A stretch of DNA of 41,457 nt from an uncultured Planctomycetaceae bacterium (lineage in GTDB: Bacteria > Planctomycetota > Planctomycetia > Planctomycetales > Planctomycetaceae), in assembly GCA_903871805.1 (NCBI GenBank), contig CAIQIE010000299.1, positions 1 to 41,457 on the forward strand, read 5' to 3'. A program made the translations under genes and the position numbers. Position 1 is the first letter of the stretch; each line of letters begins with the position of its first letter. The notes under the pieces are model-generated. The model had not been told where the DNA came from. It worked only from the letters and a program-made list of their open reading frames with translations, and made no database searches. Below, one piece after another: positions 1 to 8,488 of the stretch.

Positions 1-415
1 GGGCCAACCTCGCATGAAGGATTCCTGCAGTGGAGGTGGAGGGTTAAAGTTTTGTGAGCCGTGGAAGGGTAAGGGCGATTTGTCATTCCGGAGCCATTCG
101 GTGTGCGGCCCCATTCGGTGTTTTGCGTGTTTGGTGAGTTTGGGTGCCCCCGGTGATCCTTTTAGCGGTTGTTTGGACAAGTGGTTTGTGTCGTGTTTGG
201 CTGTGCAGGGCACTTTCGTTATGATTTCGTGCATCGAGATCGCACTGGCGACACATCAGCGTTGAGGGCGATGCTGAAATTTGATCAGCCGTTGGGTTTG
301 CCCTGCACCTCGGAAGCGGGGTCTGGCTGCGTCTGACTTCAGTGGTCGGGTAGAAGCGGCAGTGAATAAAGACTGTGAAAAAGTGGTTTCCACCGGAGAA
401 AGTGAGCGAGAATTA
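1..415. other. Leading stretch without a convincing gene
   Basis: The first 415 bases are visibly rich in G and T on the + strand. An open frame at 14-265 (83 codons) is cysteine- and glycine-rich and resembles no family I know, so I do not call it. The open frame of the Fae-like gene extends upstream to 281, but that extension has no family resemblance. I see no clear promoter, hairpin or RNA gene here. The stretch may hold the promoter of the Fae-like gene or the far end of an upstream unit cut by the window. Confidence 0.4.
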
Positions 416-964
416 ATGTCTCAGCGAATAGTGATGCGAACGGGTGAGGCTCTTGTCGAGGACGAAGCGGGCTGGTCGGCAGCGGAACCCGAAGTGGTGA
501 TTGGGGAGTTGGATGGTCCGGTTGGGACTGCAATTGCTCAGTTAATGGGTGATCAGGCCAAGGGTCATTCCAAGGTGTTTGCGCTTCTGAATTGCGACGT
601 GCAGGTGCGTCCGGTGACCGTCATGGTCAGCAAAGTCACGGTCAATAAAGAGAAGTATACGAATATTCTGATGGGCACAGTTCAGGCGGCGGTCGCCAAT
701 GGAGTGTTGGACGCGGTGCGTGCGGGCGACATTCCGAAGGAAAAGGCCAATGATCTGGGAATTATTATTTCCATCTGGCTGGATCCGTCCGTACTTGAAG
801 CGGAGGACGTCGACTATCAGATTCTCTTCCGGACTCATCGGGAAGCGACTGCAAAAGCGATTGGCAAGGCGATGCGAAATGAGCCTTCGATTGACTGGCT
901 GCTGGAGAATCAGTCGCAGGTGGTGCATTGTTTTCATCAGATGGCTGTGGATGGTAATCTCTAG
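416..964 (+). CDS. Formaldehyde-activating enzyme (Fae) family protein, catalytic His apparently missing
   Basis: Fae proteins condense formaldehyde with tetrahydromethanopterin, and planctomycetes are known to carry this archaeal-type C1 pathway. Family signatures are clear: TGEALVEDE near the N-terminus, VVIGELDGPVGTA, a GHSKVFALLN segment, RPVTVMVSKVTV, and IPKEKANDLGIIIS followed by a THREATAKAIGKAM helix. The start at 416 is chosen because similarity begins a few residues later; the frame is open back to 281 but that part is unlike the family. In methylotroph Fae the segment after GEALVGDGNE holds a histidine (AHID) that acts in catalysis. Here the aligned stretch reads GWSAAEPEVVIG and has no histidine. 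The C-terminus extends past the core with NEPSIDWLLENQ. It is therefore a Fae homologue, perhaps with another substrate or a carrier/sensor role. No other C1 gene is in the window. Confidence 0.85.
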   Translation: MSQRIVMRTGEALVEDEAGWSAAEPEVVIGELDGPVGTAIAQLMGDQAKGHSKVFALLNCDVQVRPVTVMVSKVTVNKEKYTNILMGTVQAAVANGVLDAVRAGDIPKEKANDLGIIISIWLDPSVLEAEDVDYQILFRTHREATAKAIGKAMRNEPSIDWLLENQSQVVHCFHQMAVDGNL

Positions 965-1111
965 AAGGTCGCTGATGGTTGCCGTTCAGTCTGCGGGCAT
1001 GGTGGCAGGCCGGCAGTAGACGTCAGACGGAAGTGACTGACCTGGAGGCAGGGGGATATGGAAAAATGTCCCCTGATGTAATGGAAATCCAATTGAGCGA
1101 GGGACCGAAGA

Positions 1112-1945
1112 GTGTCAGGCAATCTGGTGACGATTGGCGAGTATCGTTGTGGTGAACGGCAGCCATTGCTGTTTATTCTTGGTCCCTGCGTGATGGAATC
1201 CGAATCGTTGGTCCTGGCGATTGCCGAGCGACTGGCGGAGATCCGTGATCGTCGAGGCTATCAGATTGTGTTTAAGTCCAGCTTTGACAAAGCAAATCGA
1301 ACGAGCGTGGACAGTTACCGGGGGCCGGGGCTTGAAGAGGGACTGCGGATGCTGGACCTTGTGCGTCAGAAAACGGGGCTGCCGACCACAACGGACCTGC
1401 ACGAGGCGGCTCAGGCAGCACCTTGTGCGGAGGTCTGTTCTATTCTGCAGATTCCTGCATTTCTGGCGCGTCAGACGGATCTCATCGTAGCGGCGGCCGA
1501 CGCGGCTGTGTCCAAAAACATTTGTGTGAACGTGAAGAAGCCGCAGTTTGTCGCTCCGGAAGACACGATTCATGCTGTGTCGAAGTGCCGGGCCAGGGGG
1601 CTGAACAGCATTCTGCTGTCGGAGCGTGGTTCCACATTCGGGTATGGTCGCCTGGTGAATGATTTCCGGTGTGTGCCGATCATGCAGTCGTTTGGAGTAC
1701 CTGTCGTTTACGATGCGACTCACAGCGTGCAGTTGCCGGGCGGCGCGACAACGGGGGGGCAGCGTCACATGGTTCCGACCTTATCCCGAGCGGCGGTAGC
1801 GGCAGGATGTGATGCCGTGTTTATGGAGACTCATCCAACACCCGACTCGGCAAAAAGTGACGGTCCAAATATGGTGGTTCTGGATCAGCTGGAGACGTTG
1901 CTGCAGCAGTTAAGTATTCTTCGGGAAACACTGCTTTCCTTTTGA
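1112..1945 (+). CDS. kdsA: 3-deoxy-8-phosphooctulonate synthase (KdsA), metal-dependent type
   Basis: The enzyme condenses phosphoenolpyruvate with arabinose 5-phosphate to make Kdo 8-phosphate, the committed step to the Kdo of lipopolysaccharide, in the cytoplasm. The 277-residue product is full length. Signatures are LGPCVMES (20-30), [12 protein letters not shown] (54-65), [20 protein letters not shown] text ([13 protein letters not shown], 112-124), NVKKPQF and [11 protein letters not shown] (201-211), then FMETHP and a late SDGPN. Cys26, His204, Glu239 and Asp250 line up with the four metal ligands of the Aquifex enzyme (Cys11, His185, Glu222, Asp233), whereas the metal-independent E. 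coli type has Asn at the Cys position. The start is GTG at 1112, after a purine-rich GAGGGACCGAAG. It supports a Gram-negative outer membrane with Kdo-containing LPS. No other Kdo gene is nearby. Confidence 0.97.
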   Translation: MSGNLVTIGEYRCGERQPLLFILGPCVMESESLVLAIAERLAEIRDRRGYQIVFKSSFDKANRTSVDSYRGPGLEEGLRMLDLVRQKTGLPTTTDLHEAAQAAPCAEVCSILQIPAFLARQTDLIVAAADAAVSKNICVNVKKPQFVAPEDTIHAVSKCRARGLNSILLSERGSTFGYGRLVNDFRCVPIMQSFGVPVVYDATHSVQLPGGATTGGQRHMVPTLSRAAVAAGCDAVFMETHPTPDSAKSDGPNMVVLDQLETLLQQLSILRETLLSF

Positions 1946-2077
1946 CGACTGACGGGCCTGAGTTTTTCTTTCTGAAGCGACACAAACTGTTTTCGGGCGG
2001 TGATTTGCAGAGATCTTCAGCGGATCCTGCGGGAGCTGTGCCTGGCAACCTTTTTCTCAATGACGTGTGGGTGCAAC

Positions 2078-3976
2078 ATGGCATGGACTACTGTATCTCA
2101 GAATTCCGGAACCTTCCTGTCTGCGGTCACTCTGGTGCAGCGGGGTACTGCGGCTGGCGGGATTGGTTTGTTATGCATGCTGATGTCTGCTGGTTGCGGG
2201 AAACCGACGGCACCGGTTTCAGATTCCGACGCAGCAGTGGAAGCCACCGAAGCTGCTGACGAGTGTCGAGACCGTCTGAACGCGGCAATCCAGCGGGTCT
2301 CCCCGGAATCCCTGGCGACTCAGACTCGCCGCGATTCGGTTGTCAACGCCGTCAACTCATGGATGGCATCCTGTGCCGAGTCGGAAGTGCGGAAGATCAG
2401 CATCAGTGAAGGCAACGCGGCCCTGTTGTCTGAAGACGCCCAGCGCACAGCTCGTGCGACTCGGTTTTCTGATAATGATGTTTTGTATCTGCGGGACTGT
2501 TTGCTGCTGAAGGGATTAAGCGAGTCGATCTGGAAGCAGGGGAATTCCACGGGTGATCAGGGGCAGGCGGATCGAACTCGAGTGACTCGCCTGTTTCGTC
2601 ACATCATTCGCAACCTGTCACTGATGCCCGCATCAGAATCGCGAATTCCGGTTGGGATGTATGAAGCATTGCTGACAGGGCGCGGAACGGTGGACGATCG
2701 GATCTGGGCCTTTGTAGAAGCGCTGCGGCAACGTCAGGTCGATGCCGTGGTGTTAAAAGCAGCGACACCGGGAGCGTCGTCCGGGACAATTCCAGAGATG
2801 GCGGACTGGCTGATTCTTGTGGTATCCGGAAATGAAACGCTGTTGTTTGACCCTGTCCGTGGCACTGCCGTTCCGAAGGACGGCGACACATCTGCGATTG
2901 TGACAGTTCCGGCCGGTCTTGACGCCATCCAGGGGCTGGATCGCTGGAAATCGGCTGAGGTGTTTGTCGTGGGCCATCCTTCAGCATTTGCCCCGCGAAT
3001 GCTGGTGCTTCAGCAGCGACTTGAGGCTGTGGATGCAGCGGTTCTGTACGAAGAATTGAAAGGCGGCACCAGTGAGATTCGACCGTTGCTTGAGCGAGTG
3101 GTTTCGGCCACGGGTTCGACCTGGCAAGCGGATCGCATTCGTATTTGGCCGGTCATCGAGCAGCGGGTCACGGCTGCCGCAGCGTTAACCGAAGATCAGC
3201 TGAAGGCCTACACCGAGCTGATGCGCCCGCTGGACAGCCCTTTTGAACGCGAGTCGATCGATGTGAGCAAGTTGCTGACGGACCCGAATATTGACGAAAG
3301 TAAGCTGAGTCAGGAAGAAAAGGACGCGATGAAAGCGGAAGCCATCGCAAAGCTTATGGAACGTTCGGATGCGTTATTTGGTCGTCCTTCGCGTCGTCTT
3401 CTTCAGGCCAGAGTGAGTCAAATCAGCGGTAATTTTGAGCTGGGAATGATTCAGGAGCTGCAGCAGATCCGGATTGCGTGTCTGCAGGAAGTTGTAGAAC
3501 TCGAATTTCGGGATGAAGGCAAAGAAGCTGTTGGTCGCATTCGGCTCCCCGAATCTATTTTGTCTGTTCAGAAAAGCGCTGTCGGAGACACCTTGTACTG
3601 GACGGCACTGAGCCAGGTTTCGCGGGGTGATTCGGGTACAGCCGCGCAAACGCTGAGGAACTACCGCAGGCAGTATCCGGATGAAAAAATGAAATATCCT
3701 TCGCTGCTGCTGGAAGCAGAACTGCTGCTGGAGCTGGGAGACACGGCAGGCGCTACTGAGGTTTTGAAGGAGTGTGCGGTCGAAGACAACCCGGAACTGG
3801 TTCGGCAGGGGTGGCTGCTGTCGCGAATGGCCGTTCCTGCGGCACCCGCAGCACCTGCTGCAGATGTCACTCCAGCGGTACCAGAAACAGAGGGCGAGCC
3901 GGCAGCGGGCGTTCCAACTGAGCCACCATCGCAGCCGACTCCCCCCCAGGCAGACAGCGAGCCAAAACAGCCATGA
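2078..3976 (+). CDS. Planctomycete hypothetical lipoprotein with Pro/Ala-rich tail
   Basis: I do not recognise a named function. The N-terminus carries a hydrophobic stretch ending in LLCMLMSAGCGK, a plausible lipobox with the lipidated cysteine at about residue 40, so an anchored exported protein is likely. The frame is open back to a GTG at 2000; the ATG at 2078 is preferred because it gives a normal-length signal, though no good ribosome site marks either. The middle contains a segment (WAFVEALRQRQVDAVVL, then WLILVV and LLFDPVRGTAVP) that resembles the transglutaminase-like regions of planctomycete TPR proteins; this is an impression, not proof. A TPR-like region follows near the C-terminus (GDTLYWTALSQVSRGDSGTA, then RQYPDEKMKYPSLLLEAELL). 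The last 45 or so residues are a Pro/Ala/Glu-rich linker. The stop overlaps the next gene's start by four bases (ATGA). Confidence 0.75.
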   Translation: MAWTTVSQNSGTFLSAVTLVQRGTAAGGIGLLCMLMSAGCGKPTAPVSDSDAAVEATEAADECRDRLNAAIQRVSPESLATQTRRDSVVNAVNSWMASCAESEVRKISISEGNAALLSEDAQRTARATRFSDNDVLYLRDCLLLKGLSESIWKQGNSTGDQGQADRTRVTRLFRHIIRNLSLMPASESRIPVGMYEALLTGRGTVDDRIWAFVEALRQRQVDAVVLKAATPGASSGTIPEMADWLILVVSGNETLLFDPVRGTAVPKDGDTSAIVTVPAGLDAIQGLDRWKSAEVFVVGHPSAFAPRMLVLQQRLEAVDAAVLYEELKGGTSEIRPLLERVVSATGSTWQADRIRIWPVIEQRVTAAAALTEDQLKAYTELMRPLDSPFERESIDVSKLLTDPNIDESKLSQEEKDAMKAEAIAKLMERSDALFGRPSRRLLQARVSQISGNFELGMIQELQQIRIACLQEVVELEFRDEGKEAVGRIRLPESILSVQKSAVGDTLYWTALSQVSRGDSGTAAQTLRNYRRQYPDEKMKYPSLLLEAELLLELGDTAGATEVLKECAVEDNPELVRQGWLLSRMAVPAAPAAPAADVTPAVPETEGEPAAGVPTEPPSQPTPPQADSEPKQP

Positions 3977-4491
3977 AAATTGGGATCTTTGCGGACATAC
4001 ACGACAATGTAGACAATCTGCGGCACACGATCCGGTTGTTCAATGCCCTTGGATGCAAAGCGGCGTTACTGGCGGGGGATCTTGTTTCGCCTTTGGTTGT
4101 TCCTGTCATGCGTAAATTTCATTGTCCGGTGATTGCCTGCTTCGGCGACAATGATGGCAACAAGGTCGGGATTGCCGGGGGCATGAAAATTGTTGGAACG
4201 CTGGGCAATCCGCCGTTCTGCTGGAAATCCCGCGATGGTGTGCGTTTTTTGCTGTGCCATCAATTGCAGGACGTGAAGGACTGTTGTGGAGACGCGGACG
4301 TTGTGATCTTTGCGCATACGCATCGGGCCAGCATCGCCAAAGACCGGCATGGGCGACTGTTCATAAATCCCGGCGAAGTTGGCGGATGGATGTTTCGTCG
4401 CCCGACAGTGGCGGTTTACGATACGGAAACCAGGGAAGCGGAAATCCTGGATCTTCCGGAAATGCCACCCGGTGTTCACATCGAAGAGTAG
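3973..4491 (+). CDS. Calcineurin-like metallophosphoesterase, YfcE/MJ0936 type
   Basis: A small (172-residue) dinuclear-metal phosphodiesterase of the YfcE/MJ0936 group, cytoplasmic, with no export signal. Metal-site motifs are in order: DIH at 8-10, GD at 35-36, GDND at 58-61, CHQ with His96, and HTH at 115-117 followed by a conserved NPGE-type turn (FINPGEVG). GDND stands where many relatives have GNCD or GNHE. Members act on cyclic nucleotides or other phosphodiesters in vitro; the physiological substrate cannot be read from the sequence. The start overlaps the stop of the lipoprotein gene as ATGA, so the two are co-transcribed and probably translationally coupled. Confidence 0.93.
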   Translation: MKIGIFADIHDNVDNLRHTIRLFNALGCKAALLAGDLVSPLVVPVMRKFHCPVIACFGDNDGNKVGIAGGMKIVGTLGNPPFCWKSRDGVRFLLCHQLQDVKDCCGDADVVIFAHTHRASIAKDRHGRLFINPGEVGGWMFRRPTVAVYDTETREAEILDLPEMPPGVHIEE

Positions 4492-4571
4492 CAGGGCCGC
4501 GGTGTTGCAGAGATCCCACAGTGGAAACATGAAGCTCTGCTTGCTGAGACAGAAAAACAGGAGTGACGACG

Positions 4572-6026
4572 ATGAGTTCTGCAGAAGTTCGTAACGTGGC
4601 TGCGACGAAAGCAAAGCTGGCAGAGCAGATTCGTCGGCGCTGGTTTTTTCGTGACTGCGGAATTGGTCTTGGGGCCATTGCGGCAGGCGCACTGATGGCA
4701 GGTGAAGCCGGAGCTGGTACAGACGAATCACGGTCCACTAATCCGCTGGCACCGAAGCAACCGCATTTTGCGGCCAAAGCCAAACGTGTGATCTATATCT
4801 TTCAGGCTGGTGCGCCCAGTCATCTGGAGTTGTTCGACAACAAGCCGGAGCTGACCAAACGGGACGGGCAATTGCCCCCTGCGGAACTTCTGAAAGGTTA
4901 TCGAGCCGCATTTATCAATCCGAAATCTGCATTACTGGGCGCCAGGTTCAAATACGAAAAGCACGGCCAGTGCGGTATGGAATTGAGCGAAGTGCTTCCA
5001 TACACGGGTAAACTGGCTGACGATCTGTGTCTGATTCGTTCCATGCAGACGGATGCCGTCAATCATGCACCGGCTCAGATTATGATGAATACCGGTTCGC
5101 AGCAGTTTGGCCGTCCCTGTCTGGGGGCCTGGTCACTGTACGGACTGGGCAGTGAATCACAGGAGCTGCCAGGTTTTGTGGTGCTGACCAGCGCCAAAGG
5201 TACCAGTGGCGGGGCCAGCAACTATGGCAGTGGTTTTCTGCCAACCATGTACAGCGGCATCCCGTTTCGCAGCAAAGGCGATCCGGTACTGTACCTGTCC
5301 AATCCACCTGGCATTGACACAGAGACACAGCGAGCATCACTGGACTCATTGCAGCGAATGAACGAAATGTCGCTTCAATCTGTAGGTGATCCGGAGATTG
5401 CGGCACGGATTCAGAGCTATGAAATGGCATTTCGTCTTCAAAGCAGTGCTCCCGAACTGATGGACATCAGTGGGGAATCGCGTGAGACACTGGAGCGTTA
5501 CGGGATTACGGATCCGAAGGACGCAAACTTTGCCCGCAACTGCCTGCTGGCCCGTCGTCTGGCGGAGCGTGGTGTGCGTTTTGTCCAGTTGTTTCATGAA
5601 GTCTGGGACCAGCATGGAAATCTGACGGGAGGTGTCCGGCAGAATGCGAAAGACACGGACCAGGCCAGTGCGGCGCTTTTACTGGACCTGAAAGAGCGTG
5701 GCCTGTTGCAGGACACGCTGGTGATCTGGGGTGGCGAGTTTGGCAGAACGCCGATGGTTCAGGGCGGCAATGATGGTCGAGATCACCACAATCGCTGTTT
5801 CAGTCTGTGGCTGGCAGGTGGAGGTATTCGAGGTGGTACGACGTGGGGTAGCAGTGACGAGTTGGGTTTTAATGTCGCTGAGAATCCGGTGCACGTGCAT
5901 GACCTCAACGCAACGCTGCTGCATCTGCTTGGAATGGATCACACTCGGCTGACCTACCGCTTCCAGGGCCGCGATTTTCGACTCACGGATATTCATGGAA
6001 ATGTCGTTCAGGGAATTCTTGCCTGA
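4572..6026 (+). CDS. DUF1501 exported protein (first copy)
   Basis: DUF1501 proteins belong to the alkaline phosphatase/sulfatase-like fold and are very numerous in planctomycetes; their substrate is unknown. The start at 4572 is set by GGAG at 4560-4563, eight bases upstream; a GTG at 4563 lies inside that site. The N-terminus has a twin-arginine-like [19 protein letters not shown] (about residues 22-40), suggesting Tat export. Family features follow: [20 protein letters not shown], a repeated GAWSLYGLG and LPGFVVL segment, [48 protein letters not shown] and a C-terminal LLHLLGMDH. The usual planctomycete partner, a DUF1549/DUF1553 cytochrome protein, is not upstream; the next gene is a secreted esterase. 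Confidence 0.95.
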   Translation: MSSAEVRNVAATKAKLAEQIRRRWFFRDCGIGLGAIAAGALMAGEAGAGTDESRSTNPLAPKQPHFAAKAKRVIYIFQAGAPSHLELFDNKPELTKRDGQLPPAELLKGYRAAFINPKSALLGARFKYEKHGQCGMELSEVLPYTGKLADDLCLIRSMQTDAVNHAPAQIMMNTGSQQFGRPCLGAWSLYGLGSESQELPGFVVLTSAKGTSGGASNYGSGFLPTMYSGIPFRSKGDPVLYLSNPPGIDTETQRASLDSLQRMNEMSLQSVGDPEIAARIQSYEMAFRLQSSAPELMDISGESRETLERYGITDPKDANFARNCLLARRLAERGVRFVQLFHEVWDQHGNLTGGVRQNAKDTDQASAALLLDLKERGLLQDTLVIWGGEFGRTPMVQGGNDGRDHHNRCFSLWLAGGGIRGGTTWGSSDELGFNVAENPVHVHDLNATLLHLLGMDHTRLTYRFQGRDFRLTDIHGNVVQGILA

Positions 6027-6137
6027 GACTCTGCAGCTTCGAGATTGCCGACGGCGAACTCAGCGAGTGCTCGGCTGCGTTTGAGCATTCAGCGGCATAG
6101 CTTTTCACTCCCCCCACAAGATCGGGAAAAGATCAGG

Positions 6138-8201
6138 ATGCGAACGCGCGGTTTGTGTGCAGTAGCGGCAGGAAATATTGCAGCACTGGTACTTCCCTGG
6201 CTGTTTCCGGCCCAGTTTGTGCTGACGGGGGCATATTTGTCTACGGTGGCAGCGCAGGAACAGACAGTGCTCCCTGGTGCCGACGTACTTGCGGAACTGA
6301 ATCGGGACACAGAAAGTCTTCGGGAGCGAATTCGGGAACTGCAAAGTAAGTCGGACATACAAACGGGGCCGGGGCAGATGCTACTGGCAGATGTGCGCGT
6401 GTATGAGAAGGCCGCGACGTGGATGCTGCGGTTTGAAGAGTTCCCGAAAGTGTCCTATCTGAATCAGTTGAAAAAGGTGCTTGCGGAGGGCATGCGGAGG
6501 GCGGAGTTACTGAAGGCAAGCCAACCGGACTGGAACCTCCGCAGGGGCACATCGATTCGCGGATATGTCAGTTCGATAGACGGATCGGTACAGCCGTATG
6601 CGGTCACGTTGCCGGAGGGCATTGACCCGGTGAATGCGAGGCGTTGGCCGCTGCATGTGGTGCTGCATGGACGCGCGGATCAGATGAACGAAGTCAACTT
6701 TATTGACCGCATGGACGGCCGGGGTCCGGGAGCATCGAAAACGGAAGCACCCGGGGAATGGATTCAGCTGGACGTGTACGGACGTGGCAACAATGCGTAT
6801 CGCTGGGCCGGAGAAAAGGACGTGTTCGAAGCGATTTCCGATGTTCGGAATCGTTTTCGTATTGATGAGGATCGAGTGACACTGCATGGATTTTCCATGG
6901 GGGGCGCCGGGGCGTGGCATCTGGGACTGCATTATCCGCATCTTTGGAGTTCAGTCGGGCCGGGAGCCGGGTTTGTCGATTTCTATGGCTACCAGAAGAA
7001 GGATCCGAATTCGTTGCAGGATCGGCTGCCGTTTACAGCAGATCAAACACTGAAAATTTATGATTCGGTCAATTATGCCATGAATGCCTTCAATGTGCCT
7101 GTCTGTACGTATGGGGGTGAGAAGGATCCGCAATTGCTGGCCAGCACGACGATCAGGGACAGGGCGGAGCGACTGGGAATTCCATTGCGAGTCATCGTGG
7201 GGCCCGGGATGGGGCATGAGTTTGATCCGGCCAGCAGAGCCGCATTTATGGAGTTTCATCTGGAGAAGTCGAAGCAGGGGCGACCTCGTTTTGGTGAACG
7301 TCGCGCGATCCGCTTTTCGACGCACACGCTGAAATACAACCGTTGTGACTGGCTGTCGATTGAGGAAGTGGACGCAGTTTACGAGCCTTCGACGGTGGAC
7401 GCGCAGCTTGAGGATACAGGCGAGGTGACCCTGACAACGCAGAACGTGCGGATCCTGCGACTGGCGCGGGAGGTTGCTTCGTGGGCCATCATCGATGGGA
7501 CTCGACTGGAATGCCGTGCTGCGGCCGAGGGTTTGCTGCCGGACGTGTGGTATCAGCGCCGTGGCGGGGAGTGGACTGTCGTGGGGTATCGGGACTCTCG
7601 CGAACTTTCCCGAAACCCGGATGGACATAAACGTCCGGGATTGCAGGGCCCGATTGACGATGCCTTTATGTCCTCGTTCATCTGTGTGCGTGGGACCGGG
7701 CAACCGGCTAATGCCCAGGCGGCCGCATGGGCAGAACAGTCGCTGCAGAGATTTCAGCAGGAATTCGCCCAGTGGATGCGTGGGGAGATTCGGATTGTGA
7801 AGGATACGGAAGTCACCGATGAGATGCTTGCGGAGAGTCATCTGATTCTGTTTGGGGATCCGCAGTCGAATCAGCTTCTTGGGAAAGTGCTTCCGACACT
7901 GCCGGTAAAGTGGGAATCGGACTTGATTCAGGTGGGTGATCAGAAGTGGACGGCAGCAGATCATGGATTAGTGCTGATTTATCCAAATCCCCTGAATCGA
8001 TCTCGCTACGTCGTCGTCAACTCGGGCCATACCTTTCATGAAAAAGACTTTCGGTCGTCAAACGCGTGGTTGTTTCCGCGACTGGGAGACATTGCCATTC
8101 AGCACTTGAAATCCGGGGCTGATGGTCAAGTGGAAGAGACCACAGTCTGGTCGGAGATTTTTGATGCGGACTGGCAACTGGAGGCAGTAGACGGAAAGTG
8201 A
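6138..8201 (+). CDS. Secreted prolyl-oligopeptidase-like serine esterase
   Basis: An alpha/beta hydrolase of about 687 residues. ATG 6138 gives a long hydrophobic signal peptide (roughly residues 1-38, ending TVAAQEQ); the frame is open upstream to 6045 but without a signal. The catalytic triad can be placed: nucleophile Ser253 in LHGFSMGGAGAW, Asp330 in YGGEKDP, His360 in GPGMGHEFDP. An oxyanion-type HGR follows the LHVVL strand near residue 177. The first 130 residues are helical and precede the catalytic domain. The C-terminal third (from about 510) has a separate domain typical of planctomycete esterases of this sort (DEMLAESHLILFGDP, then GLVLIYPNPLN and VVVNSGHTF). The substrate is unknown; peptide, polyester or carbohydrate esters are all possible. 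It lies 111 bases after DUF1501. Confidence 0.88.
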   Translation: MRTRGLCAVAAGNIAALVLPWLFPAQFVLTGAYLSTVAAQEQTVLPGADVLAELNRDTESLRERIRELQSKSDIQTGPGQMLLADVRVYEKAATWMLRFEEFPKVSYLNQLKKVLAEGMRRAELLKASQPDWNLRRGTSIRGYVSSIDGSVQPYAVTLPEGIDPVNARRWPLHVVLHGRADQMNEVNFIDRMDGRGPGASKTEAPGEWIQLDVYGRGNNAYRWAGEKDVFEAISDVRNRFRIDEDRVTLHGFSMGGAGAWHLGLHYPHLWSSVGPGAGFVDFYGYQKKDPNSLQDRLPFTADQTLKIYDSVNYAMNAFNVPVCTYGGEKDPQLLASTTIRDRAERLGIPLRVIVGPGMGHEFDPASRAAFMEFHLEKSKQGRPRFGERRAIRFSTHTLKYNRCDWLSIEEVDAVYEPSTVDAQLEDTGEVTLTTQNVRILRLAREVASWAIIDGTRLECRAAAEGLLPDVWYQRRGGEWTVVGYRDSRELSRNPDGHKRPGLQGPIDDAFMSSFICVRGTGQPANAQAAAWAEQSLQRFQQEFAQWMRGEIRIVKDTEVTDEMLAESHLILFGDPQSNQLLGKVLPTLPVKWESDLIQVGDQKWTAADHGLVLIYPNPLNRSRYVVVNSGHTFHEKDFRSSNAWLFPRLGDIAIQHLKSGADGQVEETTVWSEIFDADWQLEAVDGK

Positions 8202-8488
8202 AAACGCGATGGGTACTGCTGAAAATCACGGCCTGACAACTGAGTCGCTGTCAGGAGATTCCCTTACTGGCAGTTATGCCGCGTTTTTTTGTTTTTCCAG
8301 TTTGGGCAAGGGAAGTCTGGAAAAGAATTCCCCGGAGCAGGGAGATACGGTAGGATCGAAGCCTGACAGCGCGGTTGGATGGCCGTGGCAGGACTGAAAA
8401 GTCTGTGTCGTTGTATGATGCAGAAAGATTTCAGGCAGCGACGGTGTGCTGCCCTGAAATTGAGTGCCGTAAACGTGCGGAGAAGACT

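Noticed and set aside
14..265. Open frame of 83 codons at the left edge
   Set aside because: No ribosome site, odd composition rich in Cys and Gly, and no family resemblance.
281..415. N-terminal extension of the Fae-like gene
   Set aside because: The 45 extra residues do not resemble Fae proteins, and no ribosome site precedes 281.
8233..8296. Possible terminator between the esterase and PPC genes (CTGACA/TGTCAG, then GGCA-GTTA-TGCC and a T run)
   Set aside because: The stem next to the T run is only four pairs and the longer stem is about 30 bases away, so the support is too weak to call.
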